Of a stretch of 64,000 nucleotides of DNA, positions 54,211 through 64,000 are shown piece by piece (the first letter of the stretch is position 1; the number at the start of each line of letters is the position of its first letter). The notes beneath the pieces are model-generated. The model saw nothing but the letters and a program-made list of their open reading frames with translations, ran no database searches and had not been told where the DNA came from. Source of the stretch: Ochotona curzoniae (Eukaryota > Chordata > Mammalia > Lagomorpha > Ochotonidae); the NCBI RefSeq assembly GCF_017591425.1, contig NW_024466399.1:2604001-2668000 (forward strand), written 5' to 3'. The translations under genes were made by a program, and so were the position numbers.

Positions 54211-54538
54211 GACCTTGCGCTTTGGTCTAGTGGCTAAAAGTCCTCAACTTGAAAACACCAGGATCCCATATGGGCACGGGTGCTAATCCCGGCAGCCCTG
54301 CTACCCATCCAGATCCCTGCTTGTGGCCTGGGAAAGCAGTCCAGGACAGCCCAAAGCCTTGGGACCCTGCACCCACGAAGGAAACCTGGAGGAGCTCCTG
54401 GCTCCTAGTTTCAATCTGCACAGCACCAGCCATTGCGGTCACTTGGGAAGTAAATCGTTAGACAGAAGATCTTCCTCTCTGTCTCTCCTCCTCTCTGTAT
54501 ATCTGACTTTGCAATAAAAATAAAATAAATCTTTGTTA
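54211..54538 (+). mobile_element. CSINE, plus
   Basis: 'GGACCTTGCGCTTTGGTC' start, 'GGATCCCATATGGGCACG' core, 'AGACAGAAGATCTTCCTC' and tail 'CAATAAAAATAAAATAAATC'. The flanks AAAAATTGAAAT and AAAAATTAAAGT look like a target duplication with two changes. Confidence 0.88.
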
Positions 54539-55890
54539 AAAAATTAAAGTGTCAAGCAATAATTCTAGAGTTTCCAACAATAAAATAATGTCTCCTCACT
54601 GCTTTAAGGAGGCCAGTTGCACTTCAGATGAAAATTAACATATTATTTATAATAATCTGTAAGATGTGTTTTCATGTGTGTCCAGAATTCTCCTTCCATC
54701 TGCCCTCTGGTCCTTTCTCCATTTTTATGATGGAATTCATGTTTAGAGTCTTTTAGTGTCTTAGTGTATCTTCTCAAAATATTTTTAAATGAGAGGTTAA
54801 AGATATAAAAACATGGCTAAGCAAATCACAGCTTAATACTGTTTGATCTTATCCAAGTATTTCAAAATATAACCCATGTTCTACTCAAAGAGTGGCTCCA
54901 TCATTTGTCTATGCGTATTTTCCATAACTCAACTTCCTTCTCCAAAAGAGGGGCTTTTAATAGTTAGTAAAGAAATTTGTAAGACCTCCAGGTAAATGGC
55001 TCACCCATAAGATGTTTCTAAAATACAGAAGGTGATGTCAATGAAAATGTACCAAAGAAAATGTACATTACATGAAAGATTTACTAAATTGGAGAATTGC
55101 GAATTTTGCCAACATGTTGTATAAATTGATGAGAGAATTGATTTAAGAGACATGTAAAATAAAACCAGAATGCCCAGCATCTAATTAGCATCCATTTCAT
55201 TAGCAGAGAATGTGGAAATTGGAGGAGAATAAATATTTATAGAGGCAGTGGAATACTATTTGTCAGAATGAAAGGGTCCAAATTTTAAACTGAAAAGACC
55301 AATTAAATGTTTGGTTGAATTTATAAAGCAAACAACCAACCTCTCACACAAACCACAGAAATCAGGGTAAAAGAAAATATTTTAAGATTTCCGGAGGGAA
55401 GGAATAAATTATTTATAAAGAAAGGAGACACAGGTGGACATTAAACTTGCTCTTGGAAATACTAAGTATTAGGTGGCAATGCAGTGACATTTTCCATACT
55501 CTTAGGAAACACAAGTTTGAAAGCAGATTTTCAAGTTTTAAAGCATTCACCAAAGCCATGTTTAAATTGATAATAAAATAATAATTTTGTATCGAAATAG
55601 AACAAAATTCAGTGATATGAAATTTCTGAAATATTTATTAAGGGATGTACTTCATAAAAGAGAAAATGAATCCTTTATGAAGAAGAATACAAAACATAGA
55701 AGTAAGTAAATAAGCAAATTAGATTTCAAGTTCATCCACGTATTATATATATATTTGTATATCAATCAGTAATTAATCCTGGGAACGAAAGTAACTAGCA
55801 TCACTTTTGTACATTCTAAAGCTTGCTCACTATGAGAAAATGGTTTATGTTGCTGAGAAAATATGAGGAGTCATACAGTTCAAGGGAACA
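54539..55890. other. AT-rich stretch, no recognised feature
   Basis: About 1.35 kb of AT-rich sequence with no frame above 60 codons before 55823. A line such as 'GTGGAATACTATTTGTCAG' at about 55249 hints at an L1 3' end remnant, but the rest does not follow. Confidence 0.35.
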
Positions 55891-55896
55891 GGGAGC

Positions 55897-56220
55897 TGAT
55901 GTTGTAATGTGGCTGGTTAAACCACTGTCCTCAAGGTTGGTATTCCACAGGTATGCTTGTTCATGTCCCCGCACTTCCAGTTCTGATCCAGGTCATGGAC
56001 GACAGCTCAGCAAAGAAATGGAAGATGGTTTGTCACCCACATGGAGAACTAGATGAAGCTCCTGGATTTGGTCTCAGCCAGGCTCAGCCATGACCATTGT
56101 GGTCACCTGCCTGGAAAGTAAAGCATCGTGTACATGTTCCTCTATCTCTCTTTTCCCCTTGTTCTGTCTCTTCCTCCCTCTCCATAACTGGCTTTCAAAC
56201 AAATAAATACATCTTTAAAG
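55897..56220 (+). mobile_element. Old CSINE, plus
   Basis: 'AATGTGGCTGGTTAAACC' (head), 'CACTTCCAGTTCTGATCC', 'AGATGAAGCTCCTGGATTTGG' and 'GGCTTTCAAACAAATAAATAC' mark a diverged C repeat. Confidence 0.75.
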
Positions 56221-56307
56221 CAGTAGATGAAGCACATATGCAATAACTACAGTATACGTATAAAATAGAGTATACTTATGAAAAAGGAAATTGAGGTAGG
56301 TTCCTAT

Positions 56308-56520
56308 AATGATTTGAGTATGGGCTTTCTGTAATTGAGTCATGCTGAAATTGTCAACTTTATGGCATCTTAAGGGTTGGGACCATATGGGTGCCTTGAG
56401 AGTTGAATAGGTCTCTATCTTGAATCAACAGATCGGTGGGCTAATGGGGCATCTTCAGAATACCTACACTTTCCTGAACTGATTTGTGTCTCTCTGCCAA
56501 TAAGTAAATAACTGAACAAA
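56308..56520 (+). mobile_element. MaLR-type LTR 5' part (tentative)
   Basis: 'ATAATGATTTGAGTATGGGC', 'TGAAATTGTCAACTTTATGG' and 'CTTAAGGGTTGGGACCATATG' resemble the start of MST/MLT-class LTRs ('tgatttgaatatgtgcttc...ttaagaggtggggcc'). No 3' part is visible because a SINE follows. Confidence 0.4.
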
Positions 56521-56527
56521 CAGACAA

Positions 56528-56818
56528 GTAAAGATCTTATTGCAAAGAGGCATGCAGACAGAGAACAGAAACAGAAATACCTCCCACCTACTGGTACCCT
56601 CCCCCAAAAGTTCACAACTGCTAGAGCCAAAGCCAGAAGCCTACGTTCCACTACAGGTCTCCCACACAGCTGGTAAGAACAGAAACATGTAAGCCATCTG
56701 CTGCATAGTAACAGGAAGACAGAATCAGGTGCAGAGCTGTGCTGAAACCCAAGCACTCAAATATGGGATATGGGTAACCCAAGAGATACCTTAGCTACTG
56801 CACCAAATACCAGCATCC
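56528..56818 (-). mobile_element. Old CSINE, minus
   Basis: 'AAAGATCTTATTGCAAAGAGG', 'GCCAAAGCCAGAAGCCTACG', 'ACAGGTCTCCCACACAGC' and 'ACCTTAGCTACTGCACC' are antisense C-repeat blocks. The 113-codon minus frame is derived from it. Confidence 0.65.
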
Positions 56819-58959
56819 TGCGTAAATCTCTTCTTACATACACCCGCTATGACTGAAGAAAAAAGATCAAGACATCATTGAAAGTTTTAGTTTATTTCAA
56901 TAAAACTTTCAAGTAATAAATAATCCCGAGTACATAAAAATCTAATGTACTCATTTCATGGGATTGCTTTAAAGAGTCATAGAACATAACCAAGGAAGAA
57001 TATCATATGACTATAAGAAGGACCCTGTGTGAAACAGTCTATCAATTTAAATAAAATATGAAGAGAAGAACCAGCGGTATAAATGCCTAAAGGACAATAT
57101 TCACCACCCAACTTCTACTTTGAAACCGAGCCAACAACAAACAGAAATACTTGTTCAGTGATTACAAAAAAGTGAGAAATTGTATCTGCCCTAAAAGAAA
57201 AGTAAAATTTTAGCTCTAGGTTCCAATGAAGAGATTTATAAATCAGTATGTGACGGTTTTAGTGGCCCCAAAGCACATTTCAGACACACAGAGAAGTTCT
57301 TTATCTCTGCTTGTATAAACTGTCTCTTTTCTCGAGAAAATTGCAGCCTCTAAAGAAGACAGACACGCAGCTATAATGTCATGGGCATTAGCCTCTGAAG
57401 AACAGATAGCCACAGAGTCAACTGGAGTGACAAATATCCAGCTCCTGGCGACTGACAACATGCTGAGTGGTAGCCAGATTTAAAGCAATCAGCAATGAAG
57501 GGGACAGGGACGAGCTGAAAAGAGTAGGTCAGAGGAAACAGCTGAAGTAAATTTTTTAGATAAAACTGCTGGGGAAAAGCAAATCAGTGTGAGCTAGAGT
57601 TGAACAATGGCTAGGGCAGGTTGGGCTCCTTAGGGATCTGTTGAAGCAGCAGGGAGTTCACACTGCTTTCTCCTAGTCACCCTGTTCAATGGATCACATG
57701 AAGGAGCTTCCTTGAGTATGGCTTCTGTTAGGTCTGGCTCATGGGAACATCCTGTGAGCGTAAGGAAGACAGCGGTTTGGGGTACATGTGCCCTCTCTTC
57801 CTGCTGTGTGATTGGGGTTTGATTGTGCCCTTTTTGATGGAGCCACACCTCCTGTCACACCAGCGGTGCTCTCTCAGCTCTCAAAGGATGCTATCATTCT
57901 GATGCTTTGGCACAGACTATTGCTAGCCTGGAGCCAGGGCACATTTTCTTCCTTGCTTCTTTAAATCTGTCCATGCCTTTGTCAGTGGTCTTTTTTCTTA
58001 AACTTCTCTCAACAATCTCATGTGTTCGCACCATTTTTATTTTATTAGTACTTTTTTGGGGAGAAAGGATTTTAAGAAAGGAACCCTCCAAGTGGGCTTC
58101 AAGAACAAAATCACTCACGCTTTTAAAGACAGTAGGGGTGATCTCATCCCTGCCTGGTCTGAGACCTTGCTAATTGGTAGCTTGCTGTGATCTTGATTAT
58201 TCATATAAACTGATTCCCTAGGCAGAAGCCTTAATAGAAGCTAAGGCATACACAGCTGGAGAGGCCACAACAGTGAGTTGCTTGGACCACACTGGAAATT
58301 TACAGTCATAGGACCAGAGGCAGAAGGCTGACAGCTGCTGATTGCATTTAGGGAAGACGGCACCTGGCAAGCCTTCCATTATCAGCTTTTCACTTTAGTG
58401 TTGGTGTGAAGGAATCACGCCACACGAACCTCTGAACAACTGCCTGTTCCGCTTTGTGTTGCAGGTTTGTGCAACTACAACCCACCAGGTGTCTTCCATG
58501 ATGGCCCAGGAACAGGTGGAGATAAGGAGAAATCCTGAGAACTGAGAGGAAAACTTTGGCATGGGCACAATAAAGTGGAATGTCTTGAACTTCTGACCCT
58601 GTCATTCTCTTGCTGGCTAAGGGAGTTCTTTCACCTGAGCTGAAGGACTATGTTTCTTTGAAACATCCTTCACTAAATAGCTTGCAACAGCGCTTCTACC
58701 CAAGGGATGCACTGGCTGTGTGACTCACTCCCATAAACTCCACGACAGCAGATTCATAGAACCTTGCCCTAGAAGAGCCCAGGTTGAGAACATGAGCCTA
58801 GCCCTGTTGACAATGGCAAAGATTTCCGAATTATACTAGTGTTGATTTTGAAACACAAACATGGATATAGATCCTTAAGCACTGGACCAAGGGGAAAGAA
58901 CGCTTAGTTTTGATCTGGTTACATTGATTGATGTAAGTAGGTTCACCTAGGGTGGGAAA
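56819..58959. other. Unique stretch without recognised gene
   Basis: About 2.1 kb lacking recognisable SINEs or L1 blocks. Frames of 60-88 codons on both strands have no recognisable domain. I cannot exclude a short non-coding exon, but no signal supports one. Confidence 0.35.
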
Positions 58960-59060
58960 TGCAATATATTGCATGAAAAGAAAATAAGTTTACATGGCTC
59001 ACAGTTGCCTGGACTGAGTTGTGGTCTAGGCTCATTGACGTGCAAGGCTGGGATAATACT
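58960..59060 (-). mobile_element. Possible MaLR LTR fragment
   Basis: 'AAAAGAAAATAAGTTTACATGG' with 'CTCACAGTTGCC' resembles the antisense MaLR block 'aaagaaaagaggtttatttggctcacagttc'. The downstream sequence is too diverged to extend it. Confidence 0.3.
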
Positions 59061-61379
59061 GGCAAAGGAGTGATGTCTGTGTGAAAGCTCAGAGAGTGGG
59101 CAATGTGGGACTGGGTGGACTTTGTGCAATGTGTTTTGTCAGCTCCCTTTCACAGATTCTGAAAGTATAGAGAACGCATCCTTCTTCCCACCGTTATAAA
59201 ATGCCTACAGAGGATGGCATGGGGCATCCTTGAATTGCTCTGTGGTGATGCTCTCTCCAGGGTGCAAATGATGGGAGAGGATTCAAGTGGCATACACTGA
59301 CCTCAGTGAGAACAGCAGATCCTGGAGCTAAGGAAGCTAGAGAGCATGTAGAGCTAATACTGCAGAAATTTCTATGATTTGGGGTGTAATACATTCAGTG
59401 GCCCATCATGATTAAGTTAGTTGAGATCTACAAGCTTTTTGCTAGCCTATACTGTCAGCCCTCATGATGGGCAGCGTCTGCACCTCCAGACTCAATCAAC
59501 ATGGATCACCAATAATGTACTAAATACACACAGATTCTTTTTTTCCATTATTTCTTAAATAACAGAACTTATGGCTTAAATGTTCAGGTCAAATTTACAC
59601 AAGTAAAGGATTTAAATGGAAAACATTTAAAAACTAAAGATGACATTTCTACTTCAAAATCACCAAATTTCCCCAAAATAATACATGGAGAAATTTATGT
59701 AAGAATGAGGAAGCAGAAGTATTTTTCATGAAGAAAAGGCGTAACAAAATTGAGTGCAATGGATAATTTTATTTTTTGATGAGGTAATAGGACTGGTAAT
59801 TGTGAATGGAGAGACAGCATGGGACATGCCGTGGATCGGCGCTCTGTTCTGGGAGGTGGCATGGGGCAGTGCTGGCCACTGAAATGCTCTCCAGGTAAAA
59901 GTAAGTCTGGCTGTTCACGGCAAGGGTTTTTTGTTGTTGTTGTTGTTGTTTTTTCACAAGGTCAGGAACACAAGCAGGAGCTGTATAACAAAGCAGCCAA
60001 ACAAAGGTCTGCAAAGCACAGGTGCAGGGATGCCTAAAAGGGCAAGCTCCAATGAAAAGGCTGCTGGTCGGACCGTTTACCCTCAGCCACATTCAGTGCA
60101 GAGCGCCCATTTGTGCTGATCACATTTGCACCCAGACTAAATCCTTGCTTTAGAACCATGGAAGGCTCATTTTTGCACAATTAAAGTACCTGTCGACACA
60201 GACCAAAACCAGAGTCCAAGGAACAAAACACCCTACTGCGTCTCAGTGACCAAAAAGTGCTCCTTGTTTGTAAGGCTTGAAGGAAAAGAGCTGCTGCTGC
60301 CAGTTACTCTTGTTCATTGTTGCCCAAAGCCTCTAACATGTAACGGTTCCCGTGTTCCTTCAAAGTCCTGGTAACACGCGCTCTGAGCCTTCCATCTTGA
60401 AACTGTGCACAGCAAGATATGTCAACTACTCAAACGTAAGTCAATATTCCTCTCTGAATATTTTGTGTTCGATTGCCATCGTTATATGGTGTTGAACCTA
60501 TAAGTGCCAATGTAAAACAGGGTAAAATTATATATATTTAAGAATTCAAAAAATCACTTCCTAAAAAGCAAAGTTGAAATCAAAGCAGTGATGTCAGAGT
60601 TTCAAAAGAGAGGTTGGATGACATTTAGCAAATAAACCAAGGCATACACCGATCCAGGCCAGAGCAATCAATCCAGTGGAAGAATCAGGCTAGTTTACCA
60701 AAGTGAGTTGTGAAGCTGCTCGTTTCTGTAACACGCTTTTGAATGATCCAGAAAAATAGAGAAATTCATACAGAGAAATCATAGATGTGTGGATTTTTTA
60801 CATGATCCAGAATGGTGATACCCATGAGTATTTAGTTTACCATTCATCCATACCCAAAGACAAGCAATACAGAAACAGTGTTTTAATTAACCTGAGGGTC
60901 ATCAGGTTCATCAGAAGTCTGGAGAAAGTGACAGAGACAAATTGAACCCTTTACACCCCGTTATAATCTGCTGGTGAAAATCCAATGCCCATGGCTGGTG
61001 CCCTCCCCCAGAACCTGGCCCTTTCCATCCCTTTCTGAAGTAATGTGAATCAGGATTGCATCATGCTTTGGGGAAAAAAAAAAAACACAGAAAACATCCT
61101 TGAAACAATAATTGCTATGATTCAGAACTCCCAGGAGTAGGAAGAAAGAGAAACACCACATTTTTAAAAAGAATGGTCTTTTATCTTCCCACTAAAACTC
61201 AAAAAACCATTGTGATCAGAGACTGTAGGTCCTGATTCTCGGAATAAACTTCACCTGCACCCAAAGGTGGGGCGGGGAATTGAGAGAATACCAATCCTGC
61301 CATCCACAAGGGCTGTCTCAGAGATGCCGGGTAAGCAATATGGGAGCCCAGGCCAGCCTTAGATTGAGAGGGGAACTTA
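59061..61379. other. Unique stretch; includes (TTG)n
   Basis: About 2.3 kb with no recognised transposon. It contains a (TTG)n run at 59932-59950, an A-run near 61075, and frames to 107 codons (59769-60092 minus) which cross the (TTG)n tract and are unconvincing. Confidence 0.35.
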
Positions 61380-62138
61380 ATTGTCACTTAATTCGGAGTG
61401 TCACTTAATTGTCAGAGATGCCGGCTTCTGCGTGCGTTCAACTTCAGCACCTGGCTGTGGGCTGAAGGTGTGCAGCCCGCAGAGCTCAGGAGCCTCACCC
61501 TTGGCCAGAGCAGGCGTTGCCCTAGGGAGTGCTCAAGCTGATGTGGTGTGAAGTCACAATTTAAAGGCTGAGAAATCCTTCTTCTGCTGGAGGGTTCCTA
61601 TCAAAGAAGTTGGACACAACCTTTATGTCCAGGGATCCACCATCCCAGGTTATTCCTGTTGCTCGGTTCCTCGGCTTCTCCTAGCCGTGACCAGCAAAGA
61701 ACAGCTCCAAGTCTCCTTCCTGCTTAGCCTACTGCTCTAAACTCCACAGTGCTTCCAGCAGCACAGAATAGAACAGCACACGTGTTGTGTGGTGTGGGAA
61801 ACACTCACTTCAGACCAGGGTCACTGTACATCCTATGCAGCTTCGTGGGCTGGTGGCTGGAGTGTTGGAAATGCTGCCTGGTGCTCTGCAAGCCCACGGT
61901 GTCACCACATGCCCCACATTCTCTTTGCAGAACTAGCTTCCCATCTGCACCCCAGCAGCTCCTGGGGACCGCCGGTTTGGCTGTCTCCCGTTTGTTGGAA
62001 AGGGGCCACAGAGAAAACCTCAGGGAAGAGGCACAGGTGGGCCATCTCAGTGGCTCCCTTTGCTAAGAGAGGTCTGCCTGGCAGTGTGCTTGCCCCATTT
62101 CCACAGCAACAAAACAGCACCAAGCAAACAAACTGATG
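61380..62138. other. GC-richer unique stretch
   Basis: It begins with a local duplication (TGTCACTTAATT twice at about 61382-61413) and is more GC-rich than its surroundings. Overlapping frames of 105 and 115 codons (61749-62066 and 61789-62136 plus) share the same DNA in different registers and have no recognised domain. No gene is called. Confidence 0.35.
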
Positions 62139-62139
62139 T

Positions 62140-62161
62140 TATATATATATATATATATATG
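62140..62161 (+). repeat. (TA)n microsatellite
   Basis: A perfect TA tract followed by short TA/CA-rich linkers. Confidence 0.95.
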
Positions 62162-62186
62162 TATATTCATATATATAGACACACAC

Positions 62187-62187
<1 letters not shown>

Positions 62188-62229
<42 letters not shown>
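62188..62229 (+). repeat. (TAGA)n microsatellite
   Basis: About ten uninterrupted TAGA/GATA units, directly after the (TA)n and a short (AC) linker, forming a compound microsatellite. Confidence 0.97.
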
Positions 62230-62231
<2 letters not shown>

Positions 62232-63090
62232 TTTTTGAATTATCCAGAAGCCCAAATGAGTATGCAATGGATATTGGAAAGGACATCCAAAACACTAATA
62301 AGTATTGGACATGATCCAAAACCAACATATGGATTACAATAAAAAAATTAGTTTGCCTTGTCAGATAGTCAACTTGTTTTTGTGTAATGTTTTTGTGCTT
62401 AAGTGATCCTTACTGAACCAGGGCAAAGTGCAGCCGTGAGTTAGTGGGGAGTTTGCTTGGTGGGGCTGCGAGTGGTGGAAAGCTTCCCGGCAACCTGGGG
62501 CTGCATGCTGCAGTTTGGGCAGGCGCATGCACAGCCCGCAGTCCCGCAGGGAGCAGGGGGTATGCAGAAACAGGAACTGCGAGGCAGCGACCTGGCACCA
62601 GCCTGGCACAATCTGTTCAAGGGACTTGTCTGCCGGCATGGGGTCAGTGGGCATGAGAGCCGAGCTGCCACGACAGCCTTCCTCCAGCCTAGCAGCTCCC
62701 AGACACGCTGGCTCCTGCCAGGACCTGGGGCCAGCAGAGCAGAGGGCGACACTTTCGGCTTTTTCCCTCCATACATGAGGCTTGCCTGCCTCTGGCATGG
62801 GTGACTTGCGTGTGTGTGTTAAACAAAATAGTACACATTGTGGATGTTTTTAAACAGAAATTTTGCCCCGTGCCTTCTCTTTGATAGATGAGTCATTATT
62901 TGATTAACCAGAATGATGCCAAAAGAAAAAAAGAAAAACACGAAAACATGACCTAAATCAAAGAAGAACATTAAAAAAAAAAAAAAAACAGGTAGGTAGC
63001 AATCCTTACATAATCCTTATTTTAGAACTCATTATGAATTCCATTTTGGAAACTGAACTATCATGGGTTAGGATAGCCCTAATCCAAACA
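62230..63090. other. GC-rich patch and flanks
   Basis: Positions 62420-62790 are GC-rich with several CpGs. Overlapping frames occur in three registers on both strands (up to 145 codons, 62361-62798 minus), as GC-rich DNA gives by chance because stop codons become rare. No domain, Kozak context or splice pattern decides among them. To the right the sequence becomes AT-rich, with an A16 run near 62975. Confidence 0.35.
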
Positions 63091-63099
63091 TCTGAAAAC

Positions 63100-63335
63100 T
63101 CTCTCTCTGCTAACTGCCTGGGCAAAGCAGCGTGAAATGGCCCAATTGTTAGGACCTCTGTCACCCACGTGAAAAACATGGATGAAGTCCCCGACCCATT
63201 TTAGCCTAGCTGCAGTGTGTTGTGCTCGCTTGGGTAAATGGTTCAGCTGATGGAGGATCTTTCTCTCTTCCCTCTCTCTCTCTCCTTCCTTTCTCTATAA
63301 CTTTTTCAAATAAAATAATCTTTAAGAAACTATAT
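63100..63335 (+). mobile_element. Old CSINE, plus, 5'-truncated
   Basis: 'TGCTAACTGCCTGGGCAAAGC', 'CACCCACGTGAAAAACATGG', 'GATGGAGGATCTTTCTCTC' and 'CAAATAAAATAATCTTTAAG' are the body and tail of an old C repeat. The head is absent. Confidence 0.7.
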
Positions 63336-63579
63336 TCAGACTATATGCATAAGCTCTTTATAAAGAATAAATAGGTTTCACATTTATGCATAAACGCCAA
63401 CCCCAATGTAACTCAACACTGTGTATCTTCTAATATGTCGAATTTCTAAGAAGCTCAAAATCTGGAAGAAAGAGATACCCAACCTTTGCTTTGAACAAAG
63501 CATACATTGTGGTGTATTGGGGGGGGATACATGAAAATATGTTTCATTTGGTGTTAAATAATTGGAATTCTAAGCATAC

Positions 63580-63612
63580 TTTTAAAATGTTTATCTTTAA
63601 TTTATTTCAAAG

Positions 63613-63651
<39 letters not shown>

Positions 63652-63845
63652 ACAGGGAGAGGAAGAGAGAGAGTTGCAATGCATGCTGTGCCTTGCCAGG
63701 ACCTACACATTTGAAGTCTCATCTGTTGCCTCGTGCGGTCCCCACTAGCAGGAATGAGGATAGGAAGTGGAGGCACAACTACCCCTTATATTCTGAAGAG
63801 ATGTGGGGTCTCAAGCCATGGCCTAGCCCCCTACACCACAACACA
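63580..63845 (-). mobile_element. Old CSINE, minus, with (CA)n
   Basis: 'TTATCTTTAATTTATTTCAAAG' is the antisense tail side, followed by (CA)n and 'GAGACAGGGAGAGGAAGAGAG', then 'GGAATGAGGATAGGAAGTGG' and 'CAAGCCATGGCCTAGCCCC'. Strongly diverged. The microsatellite sits where the SINE has its short GA/CT-rich block. Confidence 0.55.
63614..63648 (+). repeat. (CA)n microsatellite
   Basis: A perfect CA tract within the SINE remnant. Confidence 0.97.
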
Positions 63846-64000
63846 CACACAGTTGGATCATTTGTTGGTGATGCACGCTGTTGATGAACTGCTTAAAATA
63901 CCATCTTGAAGACAATCAATGTCTCCCAAACAATGGCTTGACTAGATTTCATTTTATGAAATGCAAGCCATGTCTATGTTTTGCAAAACACAACCACATA

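Noticed and set aside
61749..62136. Candidate coding exon (105 and 115 codons in two frames)
   Set aside because: Competing registers of similar length in GC-rich DNA, with no recognised domain and no splice-site logic.
62361..62804. Candidate gene on either strand (up to 145 codons)
   Set aside because: At least six overlapping frames on both strands in one GC-rich patch. This is expected from the scarcity of stop codons and no frame is preferred.
1..64000. A previously undescribed gene system or operon
   Set aside because: The whole window is eukaryotic repeat-rich non-coding DNA. No linked set of real genes was found on either strand.

Overview
The window looks like intergenic (or deep intronic) nuclear DNA from a lagomorph. 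The evidence is dozens of copies of the tRNA-derived lagomorph C repeat (CSINE), with a head containing Pol III box A/B-like sequence, a 'GGGATCCCATATGGGC' core, an 'AGATCTTCCTCTCTGTCTCTCC' region in the 3' half and an AATAAATCTTT tail. The form of the youngest copies ('AATCATCGGACGGAAGATC', 'GTATATCCACCTTTCC') fits a pika (Ochotona) better than a rabbit, but this is recognition from memory and not a search. No prokaryotic or viral genome organisation is present. Every long open frame I examined is short, starts at an arbitrary ATG, and usually lies inside a repeat. I could not support any host protein-coding exon.

Layout. 1-2.7 kb: L1M-like T-rich sequence and a MaLR-type LTR. 3.3-4.1 kb: a young CSINE and a head-to-head pair of a short inverted-repeat element. 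5-11.5 kb: CSINEs around two old L1 3' ends (7.2-7.8 and 8.4-8.9 kb). 12-19.3 kb: an L1 graveyard with minus-, plus- and minus-oriented L1 blocks, CSINEs nested inside, and a foreign L1 3' end near 17.5 kb. 19.5-24 kb: L2, MER5A-like, and SINEs. 24.4-27.3 kb: a nearly intact young CSINE followed by a decayed endogenous retrovirus, with nucleocapsid zinc knuckles and a protease motif, and possibly an env tail and polypurine tract. 27.4-33.2 kb: L1M, LTR and SINE debris. 33.2-35.6 kb: repeat-poor sequence. 35.6-43.5 kb: a dense SINE belt that also holds a U6 snRNA pseudogene, a (GGAA)n tract and a tail-to-tail SINE pair. 43-47.3 kb: minus-strand L1 including a 5' end. 49-56.8 kb: MIR, L1ME, L2, SINE and LTR pieces. 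56.8-62.1 kb: mostly unique sequence. 62.1-64 kb: microsatellites, a GC-rich patch and two SINEs.

Nothing here works together as a gene system. The window is a record of retrotransposition: L1 (the presumed enzyme source) mobilised the CSINEs and the U6 copy, several with target-site duplications still readable. Older L1M, L2, MIR, MaLR and MER5A pieces form the mammalian background. Repeat boundaries are visual estimates, except where a target-site duplication fixes them.
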